Origin: Chitinophagaceae bacterium | GTDB taxonomy: Bacteria; Bacteroidota; Bacteroidia; Chitinophagales; Chitinophagaceae | Reading direction: 5' to 3' | Assembly (NCBI GenBank): GCA_016721725.1 | Contig: JADKHN010000001.1 | Location: 186,001-250,000 of the forward strand | Length of the DNA stretch: 64,000 nucleotides | Shown: positions 18,155 through 27,600 of the stretch, piece by piece | Layout of the letters: every line of letters starts with the position of its first letter | Position numbering within the stretch: the first letter of the stretch is position 1 | Notes under the pieces: model-generated | Databases searched by the model: none | What the model saw: only the letters and a program-made list of their open reading frames with translations | Told to the model about the DNA's origin: nothing | Made by a program: the position numbers and the translations under genes

Positions 18155-18631
18155 TCAGCGCAGGATCTTACTCTTGAATATTTTCCGGGCCTCAAACACG
18201 TCCTCTCCCTCAAAGGCTTCTTTGGGAATGATGAAAAAAGCACGGCTGGAGAAATAAAGGTGGAAAAAATGCGGACTTTCGACACACTCGCTGAACTCTT
18301 TCCAGGGCCAGCTTCTTCCGCCCCTTTCATTCTCGATACGCAATTCCGAATCGGACAGGATAGCCCTGAAGCTATCACGGAATGTATCCGACCTTTTATA
18401 GACCATCCTGGGTAGCAGGTACCAGAATACGATCATCAGCACGAACCAGAGTACCGAGCTGATCAGGAATGCGAGAGGGGATATCTTCCGGAAAAAGAAA
18501 AGCGCAGCCGAAACGATGGCAAAGACATTCACCAGGATCATCATCACTTTGATCTCCTTGCGGGTGATGAAATGATAGCGAAGCGCCTGGATGACTTTCC
18601 CTTTCTGGTAAGTGAAAAATGCTGAGGTCAT
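18155..18631 (-). CDS. YcxB-like small membrane protein
   Basis: This 158-residue protein has two adjacent membrane helices (MILVNVFAIVSAALFF and FLISSVLWFVLMIVFWYLL, about residues 30-72). A soluble C-terminal domain follows with the pattern ILSDSELRIENERGGRSWPW, then FHLYFSSRAFFIIPKEAF, which resembles the YcxB-like domain family of unknown function. It converges with the GNAT gene with zero spacing and starts 23 bases after the stop of the OmpA-like gene. Function is unknown; assignment to YcxB is by pattern only. Confidence 0.7.
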   Translation of the reverse strand: MTSAFFTYQKGKVIQALRYHFITRKEIKVMMILVNVFAIVSAALFFFRKISPLAFLISSVLWFVLMIVFWYLLPRMVYKRSDTFRDSFRAILSDSELRIENERGGRSWPWKEFSECVESPHFFHLYFSSRAFFIIPKEAFEGEDVFEARKIFKSKILR

Positions 18632-18654
18632 GGAGCAAAGATAACTGAAGCCAA

Positions 18655-19149
18655 TTACTTAGCGCAGGGATCGGCGACCATCTGTCCACCCCCGTCGGCA
18701 GGCATTCCGCCGATCAACTTACCACGCAATGCGGCATTGACCAGGGTAACTCTTCTGTTGGAAGCCCTTCCTTCCGGGGTGTTGTTATCCGCAACGGGCT
18801 TGCCGGCGCCAAAGCCCACCGGCAGTAAACGCTTGCAGTCAACGCCCATGTTGATCAGTTCCTGGCAGATCACAAAGGCCCTTTTCTCGGTCATTTGCCG
18901 GTTATCCCCCTCATTGCCAGTATTATCGCTATGACATTCGATCCTCAACAAACTGATGTAGGATTTTTCATCGAGGTATTTTTTGATGGCTTTTAGTCCT
19001 GCCACACTACCAGGGCTGAGTTCTGCGGTACCCGGCTTAAAAGTGATCGGTTTAGCGAGGACCACCTCATTATTGACGATCGTATAATCCTGTGCATAAA
19101 GTGCTGATGCGGAAAATAACAGGATCAAACCCGTGAATAAGAATTTCAT
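18655..19149 (-). CDS. OmpA-family envelope protein
   Basis: This 164-residue exported protein has a signal peptide (cleavage likely after SALYA, residue 19) and one OmpA-like peptidoglycan-binding domain. That domain spans about residues 34-140 and contains TFKPGTAELSPGS, LRIECHSDNTGNEGDN, MTEKRAFVICQELI, and the motif NNTPEGRASNRRVTL that contacts peptidoglycan. No barrel or lipobox is present, so it is probably periplasmic. The C-terminal tail is Gly-rich and contains Cys. It is divergent from the lipoprotein pair at 19182-22614, with overlapping promoters between them. Confidence 0.88.
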   Translation of the reverse strand: MKFLFTGLILLFSASALYAQDYTIVNNEVVLAKPITFKPGTAELSPGSVAGLKAIKKYLDEKSYISLLRIECHSDNTGNEGDNRQMTEKRAFVICQELINMGVDCKRLLPVGFGAGKPVADNNTPEGRASNRRVTLVNAALRGKLIGGMPADGGGQMVADPCAK

Positions 19150-19160
19150 GTGTAATTTTT

Positions 19161-19176
19161 TAAAGGTATATTTTTG
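19161..19176. promoter_or_regulatory. Back-to-back promoters in a 32-base divergent gap
   Basis: On plus, TATTTTTG (19169-19176) matches TAnnTTTG and lies five bases before the ATG at 19182, which implies an almost leaderless mRNA. On minus, TACCTTTA (19168-19161) matches except for the last base and would serve the OmpA-like gene. The two boxes abut, so the promoters could exclude one another. Confidence 0.45.
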
Positions 19177-19181
19177 AAATC

Positions 19182-20252
19182 ATGAATGTACCGGACATCA
19201 AATGTAAACACAAATTATGCAATATTTCAAGCCTGATAACCTATTTTCTCGCTTTAACAAGCCTGCTCTCCTGTCATCAGGATCAACCACCAAGACAGGT
19301 TGAAAGGGCCTTCTATTTCTGGAAATCGGTTTTTCGCCTCAGTCCCTTTGAAGAACAACAACTGGAAGCATTGCAGGTGAATACCCTCTATGTAAAGTGT
19401 TTTGATGTGGATTGGGATGATCGGGCTGCCAGGCCCATACCCATCGCCAAATTGCAAAACTCCGGTTACCGGCTCAAGCCCGGCATCCGGGTGATCCCCA
19501 CGGTATTCATCACCACGGAGTGCCTGGAAAAGATGAATGCGGCCCAGGTACCCGTATTGGCCGTCAACATGTACGACCTGATCATGGAATTATGCCGGTC
19601 TAACGAATTCCTTCTTCCTTTATACGAGATCCAGCTGGATTGCGACTGGACCGCCACGACCCGGGAAACCTATTTCGCCTTACTCAGATCCTTTAAGGAA
19701 AAAAGCCGGGTCACCTTGTCGGCGACCATCCGGCTGCACCAGGTGAAATTCACTTCCCGGTCGGGCATACCCCCGGTTGATAAAGGCCTGCTGATGTGCT
19801 ATAATATGGGCAACCTGAAAAATCCGGCGACCAAAAACTCCATCATCGAAACCGGCGAGCTCAAAAAATATGTCGGCAAACTGAATGCCTACCCCCTGCC
19901 CCTCGATATCGGATTACCCCTCTTTGAATGGAAAGTCTTGTTCAGGCAGAATCAGTTCCATGGCCTGATACGGGATATGCCCGATTCCATTCTTCTGAAT
20001 GCCCACGTTCAAAGAACCGGGCAGACCTGCCGCCTGCTTTCAGATACCCTGTTAAGCGGTTATCCCCTGTTCAAAGGGGATGTCATCCGGTCCGAAACAA
20101 GCGAATATTCTGAGATCCTGTTGGCCGCCACGGTAGTGACCAAGCTGCTGAAAAATACCCAAACGAGGGTAGCCCTCTACCATCTGGATTCTTTACTTTT
20201 AAGCAAATATTCCACGAATGAACTGGAAAACATTTTTAACCGCCTGCGTTAG
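19182..20252 (+). CDS. Uncharacterised lipoprotein, probable TIM-barrel fold
   Basis: This 356-residue protein has a lipoprotein signal: after a 20-residue N-region comes a hydrophobic stretch ending LTSLLSC (lipobox Cys near residue 31). The rest alternates beta and helix segments and contains AFYFWKSVF, TLYVKCFDVDWDD, IQLDCDWTATTRE (about 150) and TLSATIRLHQVKF (about 183), a pattern suggesting an (alpha/beta)8 fold related to glycoside-hydrolase-like proteins of unknown function. The paired acidic motifs could be catalytic; that is inference. Its 3' end overlaps the next gene by 35 bases in another frame, so the two are probably co-translated. I do not recognise a named family with confidence. 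Confidence 0.8.
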   Translation: MNVPDIKCKHKLCNISSLITYFLALTSLLSCHQDQPPRQVERAFYFWKSVFRLSPFEEQQLEALQVNTLYVKCFDVDWDDRAARPIPIAKLQNSGYRLKPGIRVIPTVFITTECLEKMNAAQVPVLAVNMYDLIMELCRSNEFLLPLYEIQLDCDWTATTRETYFALLRSFKEKSRVTLSATIRLHQVKFTSRSGIPPVDKGLLMCYNMGNLKNPATKNSIIETGELKKYVGKLNAYPLPLDIGLPLFEWKVLFRQNQFHGLIRDMPDSILLNAHVQRTGQTCRLLSDTLLSGYPLFKGDVIRSETSEYSEILLAATVVTKLLKNTQTRVALYHLDSLLLSKYSTNELENIFNRLR

Positions 20253-22614
20253 CGCAGCCATGATCTCTTTCCCTCAAAACATCATCGGATGCGGCGGCGA
20301 AACAGACCCCTACGATTATTACACGTCTTTCTTCCACAACAACCTTCCGGATGCCAAAGGATATAAACCATTCTATTATACCGGTTATACCTTCTTATAC
20401 GATGAGAACGAACCCGTATCAGTGTCAGATCTGCTGAGTGAAGAATGGGCGGCCTATTGCGGAGCTCCCGTCAAGGCGCGTGACGCCTGGCGGTTTGTGA
20501 ACAAATTCGCCTGGAAAGACCTGAACAACCTGTATTTCCACATCGAGAAAAACCAGCCGCTCAAGATCCCGGATTCGGTGAAACAAAATGGCATGACCCA
20601 ATATTTCATCGGGCAAAAAGACCTGGAAGGCCTGGGATACATCATGTATGCCAAACAGGCTGAACCCTTTGTCACCGGCGCCGCCGTTGACTGGGAATCG
20701 CCTCAACGCGACAGCCTGAAAATGGCCAAACTGATCCGGAACGGCCAGCAGTTATACCAGGTGGCCAAGAAGGAAATCTTCAAACAGCGATACGCTTATC
20801 AGGTACTCCGGCTGGCCCATTACAGCGGCCGCTACCCGGATGTGATCAGGTGGTACGACGAATATAAACTGGAGGAGAATAAAAGCAGTACGCTGCTTGC
20901 TCAACTTTGCCTGGCGCTTAAAGCAGGCGCCTTATTCAGGACAGGCCAGAACAAGGAATCGGCCTATCTTTTCAGCAAGGTATTCGCCTCCACTTCGGCC
21001 AAGCGCATCAGCAATTACCTGGGTTTCATCTGGAGTTATAAAAAAGGGGAAGACCGCAAGGATTACCTCTCACTTTGCAAGAACAACGGGGAGAAAGCGG
21101 CGATGCTGGGCCTTTTCGCCATGAACAGCGTGGGTAATGAACTGGATGCCATTCGCGAGATCTACCGGATCGACCCTACGAATGAAGTGCTGGAAGTGCT
21201 TGCCGTAAGGGAGGTCAACAAACTCGAGGAAAAATACCTCACACCCAATTTCCAGCGCCAGTCCGGCGGACACTCTTTCAATACCTTTTACGTTCCGGAG
21301 TACAGCGACAGCGCACTATCCGCTTCCGGATCAGAACTGAAAGACTTCGCAAGCCTCATGCACACCCTGGCCCGGGAAGGGAAAAATCCGAACGGAGGAT
21401 TGTTTGAAACCGTCGCCGCCTATTCAGCTTATATGAACCGCGACTATCCCCTGGCCAAAAAATACATCGAGGATGCCGGCAAGATGGATCTCACCCAAAA
21501 AGCGAAGGATCAGCTCATGCTCACCCGTTTACTGGTGACCCTCAGTGAAAAGACAACGATCGATCGTTCCTTTGAAGAAGAAGTATTGCCTTCTGTACAA
21601 TGGCTCCAGCGGAAAGCCAAAGAGGAAAAACCATACCCGGCCGGATACTGGGAGGTGAACCAGTGGTCTGATTTTTACCGCAACCTGATGACTGAGGTCT
21701 TTGCCAAAAAATATCATGCGCAGAACGACCTGCAAAAGGAAGTGCTTTGCATGGGAGCGGCCGAAAAGATGAACAGTTGGGGTTTTTACAGCAATACCGC
21801 CAGTTTCATGCGGGACCGGTTCAATAGCGCAGAAGTGGAGAAAATGTTTGGACTGATGAAAAGCAATACACTGAATGCTTTCGAAAAATATCTATTGGCA
21901 AATAATACCTTGAGCATGGCCGATGTGATCGATTTCGCCGGAACGGCCTACCTGCGGGACCATCAATACGAGAAAGCCATAGAATGGTTCAGTAAAGCGA
22001 CGGACAAGAAAAAGATCACCATCGATACCGATCCGTTCATTGAACTTTTATACGACCAGGAAAGTCCCCTGCCCGCTGAAGCGAAGTTCACCACCACCAA
22101 ACTGGCCTTCGCACAGGAAATGAAAAAGCTGCTTCAACTTTCTCAAAGCGATAAGGCGAACGCGGCGAAACACCTCTACAAATATGCAATCGGACTCTAC
22201 AATATGACCTACTACGGACACGCCTGGAAACTGGTGGAATACTACCGCAGCGGCAGCGATGGTTATCATATCCCAAAAGACGCCACTGCCTTCAAAGCAG
22301 AATATTACAGCGCCAAAATGGCCCAGCAGTATTTTGAAAAGGCGATGAATGCGGCTACAGACCGGAACTTCAAGGCCAAGTGCTTCTTCATGATCGCCAA
22401 ATGCAGCCAGAAACAGCTCCATCAGCCCCAATTCTCCGATTATACCGGAGACAATTACTGGGATAAGATGGATGCCGACAATAAGGTTTATTTCGAAAAA
22501 TTCAAAAGTAACAACTACTTCCCGCAGTTCGTAAAAGAATATGGCAACACTCCTTTTTATAAAGAGGCCTTCAACAGCTGCAGTTATTTGAGGGATTTTG
22601 TGAAGAAGAAATAA
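20218..22614 (+). CDS. Large uncharacterised lipoprotein with helical repeats
   Basis: This 798-residue protein starts MNWKTFLTACVSAAMISF and has a lipobox (NIIGC, Cys about residue 25), so it is probably a lipid-anchored envelope protein. The mature N-terminus is GGETDPYDYYTSFFHNN, typical of a Bacteroidota family without assigned function. The rest is almost all helical with TPR-like pairs (LRLAHYSGRYPDVIRWYDEY about 197, TAYLRDHQYEKAIEWFSKA about 579, MAQQYFEKAMNAATDRNFKAKCFFMIAKC about 700), which suggests a protein-binding scaffold. It overlaps the preceding lipoprotein gene by 35 bases. Nothing in the sequence shows an enzymatic site. Confidence 0.82.
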   Translation: MNWKTFLTACVSAAMISFPQNIIGCGGETDPYDYYTSFFHNNLPDAKGYKPFYYTGYTFLYDENEPVSVSDLLSEEWAAYCGAPVKARDAWRFVNKFAWKDLNNLYFHIEKNQPLKIPDSVKQNGMTQYFIGQKDLEGLGYIMYAKQAEPFVTGAAVDWESPQRDSLKMAKLIRNGQQLYQVAKKEIFKQRYAYQVLRLAHYSGRYPDVIRWYDEYKLEENKSSTLLAQLCLALKAGALFRTGQNKESAYLFSKVFASTSAKRISNYLGFIWSYKKGEDRKDYLSLCKNNGEKAAMLGLFAMNSVGNELDAIREIYRIDPTNEVLEVLAVREVNKLEEKYLTPNFQRQSGGHSFNTFYVPEYSDSALSASGSELKDFASLMHTLAREGKNPNGGLFETVAAYSAYMNRDYPLAKKYIEDAGKMDLTQKAKDQLMLTRLLVTLSEKTTIDRSFEEEVLPSVQWLQRKAKEEKPYPAGYWEVNQWSDFYRNLMTEVFAKKYHAQNDLQKEVLCMGAAEKMNSWGFYSNTASFMRDRFNSAEVEKMFGLMKSNTLNAFEKYLLANNTLSMADVIDFAGTAYLRDHQYEKAIEWFSKATDKKKITIDTDPFIELLYDQESPLPAEAKFTTTKLAFAQEMKKLLQLSQSDKANAAKHLYKYAIGLYNMTYYGHAWKLVEYYRSGSDGYHIPKDATAFKAEYYSAKMAQQYFEKAMNAATDRNFKAKCFFMIAKCSQKQLHQPQFSDYTGDNYWDKMDADNKVYFEKFKSNNYFPQFVKEYGNTPFYKEAFNSCSYLRDFVKKK

Positions 22615-22638
22615 GCCTGACGGAATAACCGCCAGGCT
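22614..22638. terminator. Hairpin between convergent genes
   Basis: AGCCTG-A-CGG pairs with CCG-C-CAGGCT around an AATAA loop, one internal mismatch. It starts at the last base of the stop codon at 22612-22614. T-runs on both sides are poor, so termination is plausible but unproven. Confidence 0.4.
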
Positions 22639-22668
22639 GGTATCTACCTTTTATAAAAAAAACAAGAC

Positions 22669-23025
22669 TTACTGTCCCTGTGCGAGGGAATAGGCTTTTT
22701 TCCCATCGATCTCGAGGAGCATTTCTATGGAGCATATGCGGATTTCCGGATTGATCTTTTTGCAGAGTTCAAACAGGTCAGCCGGATCTACGTTCACGCC
22801 GTTCTGCGCTTCCAGCCGGACACGGTATTGATCCACACAATTGGTGAAAAGCGATCCGGTTGGCCAGACCTGCGTACCCCGGTTGCTGATCGTAGAGATC
22901 GAAAGCCGGGAGTCAATGAGTTTGTTCAAACTATCCGCCAGTTGCGAAGGCTGCCCGTCGTATTCGACGAACAGATCTGCACCCGCAACTGATCTCGTTT
23001 CCGTTGATGCGGTTTGTATCAAGAC
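22669..23025 (-). pseudogene. Detached C-terminal domain of isocitrate dehydrogenase
   Basis: This stretch continues the isocitrate dehydrogenase frame directly after an in-frame TAG at 23028-23026. It encodes the extra C-terminal domain of Thermus/Rickettsia-type enzymes: AGADLFVEYDGQPSQLA, then STISNRGTQVWPTGS, CVDQYRVRLEA, and the family end YSLAQGQ. No ATG lies near its beginning; a TTG at 23022 could restart translation one codon after the stop. Frame and domain sequence are otherwise intact, so the interruption is recent, a base-calling error, or a functional stop. Whether the domain is made as a separate chain, by readthrough or not at all cannot be told from sequence. Confidence 0.8.
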
Positions 23026-24132
23026 CTACTCTTTAGGCAATATCGGAGCCGTATATTTAAACTGATCGGGCAATCCAACCACTGGTTTACTTTTCGAAGG
23101 CCCATGACCCAGGTTCCTGATGATCACATTGACAAATTCGTTGGTACCAGAAGCGGGAATGGCTTCCAGGCCAAAGTCAGCGGTATGCAGACCGCTTTCA
23201 AGGGTCTTGAGCAATGCGTTCTCGATGGTAGCGGAATATTGGGTGAGTCCCAGATGGCGGAGCATCATCAATCCGCTTAACAAGAGTGCGGTCGGGTTGG
23301 CCAGTCCTTTCCCGGTTATGTCGGGGGCGGTCCCATGCACGGCTTCGAAAATACAAATGTGATCTCCGATATTGGATGAAGGCGCAAAACCAAGTCCGCC
23401 GATCAGTCCTGCACAAAGATCGCTCACGATATCTCCCTGCAGGTTGGGCAGGACCACCAGATCAAATTCATTGGGCCTTACCACCAATTTCATGCACAGG
23501 TCATCAACGATCACATCATCTGCCACCAGGTCAGGGTAATCCTTCGCCACTTCGTAAAAGGTCTCCAGGAATAATCCATCGGTGATCTTCATGATATTCG
23601 CCTTGTGTCCGCAGGTGATCCTCCTGGCCTTCTTTTTCCGGGCCAGGTCAAAGGCGTAGCGATGAACCTGCAGGCATCCGGGGCGGGTGATGAACCTGCG
23701 GCAAAGCGCCACATCCCGGGTGAGCATGTGTTCAATGCCGCCGTAGGTGTCCTCGATATTCTCCCGGATGATGGTGATGTCGATAGGAATTCCGGCTTTT
23801 GAAAAAACGGTTTCAACGCCGCTCAGCGTTTTGAATACCCGTTTATTGGCATAGGTATTCCAAACCTTCCTCGCAGTAACATTGATGCTTTTGACCCCTT
23901 TTCCTTTGGGTGTTTCCATCGGGCCTTTAAACAGTATCCCTCTTTCTTCCACCCTTTCTTTAGCCAGGGGTGTCATACCGGTAGAGTGTCCCGCTTCATA
24001 GACGGGTTTACCCATTTCAATGAATTCATAGTTGAGCGGGACCCCGGCTGCATCGAAGATCCGGAGAACGGCATCCATGATCTCCGATCCGATCCCGTCT
24101 CCTTTTGCTACTGCAATCGTGTATTTATCCAT
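23026..24132 (-). CDS. icd: Isocitrate dehydrogenase (Thermus/Rickettsia type), catalytic part ending at amber codon
   Basis: This is the catalytic domain of a beta-decarboxylating dehydrogenase of the isocitrate/isopropylmalate family, which oxidises isocitrate to 2-oxoglutarate in the citric acid cycle. The 368 residues contain AVAKGDGIGSEIMD, GVKSINVTARKVWNTYANKR (substrate-binding Ser/Asn/Arg), TIIRENIEDTYGGIEH, the catalytic-Lys region HKANIMKITDG, the metal-binding region NLQGDIVSDLCAGLIGGLG, and EAVHGTAPDITGKGLANP. Full-length relatives have about 480 residues with an extra C-terminal domain. Here that domain follows in the same frame after one TAG placed in the interdomain linker (ILPKE, stop). 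All catalytic residues precede the stop. NAD versus NADP use is not decided from sequence. Confidence 0.9.
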   Translation of the reverse strand: MDKYTIAVAKGDGIGSEIMDAVLRIFDAAGVPLNYEFIEMGKPVYEAGHSTGMTPLAKERVEERGILFKGPMETPKGKGVKSINVTARKVWNTYANKRVFKTLSGVETVFSKAGIPIDITIIRENIEDTYGGIEHMLTRDVALCRRFITRPGCLQVHRYAFDLARKKKARRITCGHKANIMKITDGLFLETFYEVAKDYPDLVADDVIVDDLCMKLVVRPNEFDLVVLPNLQGDIVSDLCAGLIGGLGFAPSSNIGDHICIFEAVHGTAPDITGKGLANPTALLLSGLMMLRHLGLTQYSATIENALLKTLESGLHTADFGLEAIPASGTNEFVNVIIRNLGHGPSKSKPVVGLPDQFKYTAPILPKE

Positions 24133-24150
24133 ATTCTATAGTTTAGAGCA

Positions 24151-24182
24151 ATAAAAAAACTGTCCGGCCAGGGCCGGACAGT
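24151..24182 (-). terminator. Strong hairpin plus T-run directly before icd
   Basis: A perfect 11-bp stem (ACTGTCCGGCC / GGCCGGACAGT) with a two-base loop is followed on the minus strand by seven T. It ends only about 20 bases before the icd ATG. It may terminate the nrdJ/HTH transcript or act as an attenuator for icd. Confidence 0.75.
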
Positions 24183-24227
24183 GCTGTTCAAGCAGACAAG
24201 AGAGATTATTATCCGTTGTGTTAAAGC

Positions 24228-24281
24228 TTCCCGTTGACATCGGGAGCAAAATTGATGCAGCCGGCTCCGATAATACCGGAG
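24228..24281 (-). other. Two further hairpins in the HTH-icd spacer
   Basis: CTCCG/CGGAG (24265-24281) and TCCCG/CGGGA (24229-24245) precede the strong terminator-type hairpin at 24159-24182. Three successive stems in about 120 bases ending in a T-run resemble a structured leader, but none matches a riboswitch class I know. Confidence 0.3.
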
Positions 24282-24293
24282 TGGTCATTTTTT

Positions 24294-24524
24294 TTACTTC
24301 TCTAAAAAGGAAATATTGAAATGGCCGGGGAATTCATACACGTAACGCTGGGCGAATTTGTCATATTGGATAGGCGCGCCCATCTCCTTCATCACGGCGA
24401 TGAATTCGTACAGGGTACTTTCCGAAATATCCAGTTTGGCCGCGAGTTGAGCCGGCGTGCCTGAGGATTTATTCTTGATGATCTCGTCGATCCTTTTAAA
24501 TCGTTCGATGAACTTACGGGGCAT
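24294..24524 (-). CDS. Small HTH-domain protein
   Basis: This 76-residue protein is mostly one helix-turn-helix domain of the HTH_11/DeoR-like type: FKRIDEIIKNKSSGTPAQLAAKLDISESTLYEFIAVMKEMGAPI. A short beta wing follows (YDKFAQRYVYEFPGHF). The ATG at 24524 (MPRKFIERF) is preferred because an upstream ATG-less extension adds 12 unconserved residues. Similar stand-alone HTH proteins are frequent in Chitinophagaceae and their targets are unknown. It lies 82 bases downstream of nrdJ in the same direction and upstream of icd. Confidence 0.72.
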   Translation of the reverse strand: MPRKFIERFKRIDEIIKNKSSGTPAQLAAKLDISESTLYEFIAVMKEMGAPIQYDKFAQRYVYEFPGHFNISFLEK

Positions 24525-24606
24525 GCAGGATGAACTTATATCCCGAAGATACAAAAACAAACGCCACCCTTTTGGATGGCGTAGTTATTATAATTGAAGG
24601 GTTTTG

Positions 24607-27600
24607 TTAACTGCAACCCATGCTGTTCCCGCAATTCAGGCATTTGTAACAGGTGCCGCTGCGTACGGTGATGTGTCCACAAGTATTACAGGCGGGGGCG
24701 TCGCTCTGCATGCTTTTGGCGGCTGCATTCACGGCATCCATGCCGGTGGATTGCTTTTGCACATGGGCCATGCGATGCTGGGCTTTAACCGGTTGCGGCG
24801 CGGCGGACCCCATCACCCTCACTTCACTCAACTCGGGTTTACGTTCGCCGATGGTGGGCGTATTGATATCCCATTCCTCATTGCCCAGGTTCTGTACTTC
24901 GGGTTTATCCAGTACATGGACCAGGTCGTTGCGTCCGAGGTATTCGTAAGCCAGGGAGCGGAACATGAAATCGATGATGGAGGTGGTGGATTTGATATTG
25001 GGATGATCCACCATGCCGCTGGGTTCGAAGCGGGTGAACACGAATTTTTCGACGTATTCTTCCAGGGGAACACCATACTGAAGACCGATGGAAATGGCGA
25101 TGGCGAAGCAGTTGAGCATGCTGCGCATGGTAGCTCCTTCTTTTGCCATATCGATGAAGATCTCTCCCAGTGTTCCGTCATTGTATTCACCGGTACGGAG
25201 GAATATCGCCTGCCCGTTGATCTTGGCTTTCTGCGTGAATCCCCGGCGTTTGGCGGGTAATGCCCTGCGTTCCACGATCATGGCGAGTTGGCGCTTCAGT
25301 GAAGTATCTGCGCTGTTCTGTACCCGCTTGTTCATCTCATCCAGCAACTCATCGATGGTCAGTTTGCTCATATCCACGATGGAAGACAGTTCAGCGGCCA
25401 GGGCCCCGGCTTTTTCCTCGCTGACGGGTTCATCGAGTTTTTTCTTCTTATCCGACTTATTGCTGAGGGGTTGTGACAGTTTGGAACCGTCGCGATAAAG
25501 GGCACAGGCTTTCAGGCCGAGTTCCCAGCTCATGCGATAAGCATCAGCGATCTCTTCCTCGGTCGCCTCATTGGGCAGATTGATCGTCTTGGAAATGGCG
25601 CCGCTGAGGAAGGGCTGTGCCGCGGCCATCATGCGGATATGCCCGTGCGCGTGGATATAACGCTGACCGGTTTGACCGCATTTGTTGGCGCAGTCGAATA
25701 CGGACAGGTGTTCATCCTTTAAATGCGGAGCTCCCTCTACGGTCATGGTGCCGCAGATATAAATATTGGCTGCTTCGATCTCTTCGTCTGTGAACCCGAG
25801 GGCTTCCAGCAGGCTCCAGCCAAAGTCGTTGTATTGATCCGGTACAAAGCCCAGGCGTTCCATGCAGTTGTGCCCGAGGGTGTATACATTGAACACGAAA
25901 CCGATCTCAAAGGCTGCGCCGAGTACGCTGTTCAGTTTCTCGATATCGTCATGGGTGAAGCCCTTGGCCATGAGCGACTGCCTGTTGATGAAGGGTGAAT
26001 GCTCCAGAGAAGCATGGCCCTTGGCATAATTGACGATGTCTTCGATCTGCTGCTCGCTGTATTTGAGGTTGCGCAAGGCCTGCGGTACGCTTTGGTTGAT
26101 GATCTTGAAATAACCACCGCCGCTCAGCTTCTTGAATTTCACCAGGGCGAAATCGGGTTCTACACCCGTGGTATCGCAATCCATCACCAGGCCGATCGTC
26201 CCTGTTGGCGCGATCACGGTGGTCTGCGCATTGCGGTAACCGTATTTCTCACCCAGTCTTACCGCATCATCCCAGGCCTTGGTGGCGGCTTTCAATAAAT
26301 AATCCGGACAATATTTGGCATTGATGCCCTGTGGTTTTATTTCGACCCCTTCAAAAGCATCGGCGGCATCGTAGGCGGCGGCACGGTGGTTACGCATCAC
26401 CCGAAGCATGTGTTTTTTATTCTCCTTGTATTTATCGAATGGGCCCATGATGCTGGCCATTTCCGCAGACGTCTTATAGGCCACACCTGTCATGATCGCC
26501 GTGATGGCTCCCGCGATACCCCTGGCTTCTTCGCTGTCGTAGGCGATGCCGCTTACCATCAGCATGGAACCGAGGTTGGCGTATCCCAGACCCAGGGTAC
26601 GGTAGTCGTATGACAATTGAGCCACTTCCTTGGAAGGGAACTGTGCCATGAGTACGGATACCTCCAATACCACGGTCCACAGGCGGCAGATATGTTCGAA
26701 ACCGGCCACATCAAAGATATTCGTGGCCTCGTCGAAGAACTGACGCAGGTTGACGCTGGCCAGGTTGCAGGCCGTATTGTCGAGGAACATGTATTCACTG
26801 CAGGGATTGGACGCCCGGATAGGGCCACCTTCCGGACAGGTATGCCATTCGTTGATCGTGGTATCATACTGGGTACCCGGATCAGCACAACGCCAGGCGG
26901 CGTAGTTGATCTGCTTCCACAGATCCCTTGCCCTGACCTTCTTCATGGTCCTGCCATCGCTTCTTGCTTTTAGTTCCCAATCTCCGTCGGCATCCAGTAC
27001 TTTAAAGAATTCATTGGGTATGCGGATGGAGTTGTTGCTGTTCTGTCCGCTGACGGTGCGGTAGGCTTCCCCTTCATAGTCGCTGGGATATCCTGCGGCA
27101 ATGAGTGCGGCCACTTTATCCTCTTCACCCACTTTCCAGTTGATGAAATCCACGATCTCGGGATGATCTAGGTCAAGGCAGACCATTTTCGCAGCACGGC
27201 GCGTAGTGCCACCACTTTTGATGGCGCCTGCCGCGCGGTCACCGATCTTCAGGAAACTCATGAGGCCGGAAGAAGTTCCTCCGCCACTCAGTTTCTCCCC
27301 TTCGCCGCGGATGCTGCTGAAGTTGGTGCCCACACCGCTTCCGTATTTGAAGATCCTGGCCTCGCGAACCCAGAGGTCCATGATACCTCCTTCATTCACC
27401 AGGTCGTCATTGACACTCAGGATGAAACAGGCATGGGGCTGAGGACGTTCGTAGGCGCTGGTGGATTTTTTCAGCTGGCCGTCGATGGCATCTACAAAAT
27501 AATGTCCCTGCGGTTTGCCGGAGATACCATAGGCTTCATATAAACCGGTGTTGAACCATTGCGGACTATTGGGTACGCAAGCCTGGTTCAAAATGGAATA

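Noticed and set aside
24239..24330. Protein-like stretch GIIGAGCINFAPDVNGKL on minus after the HTH gene
   Set aside because: It has no start codon in frame (a TGA closes it upstream) and would need a frame change out of the HTH gene; the bases are better explained by the hairpins in the spacer.
24604..25260. A 218-codon frame antisense to nrdJ
   Set aside because: Mirrors the conserved C-terminal region of NrdJ; His/Gly-rich composition is an antisense artefact.
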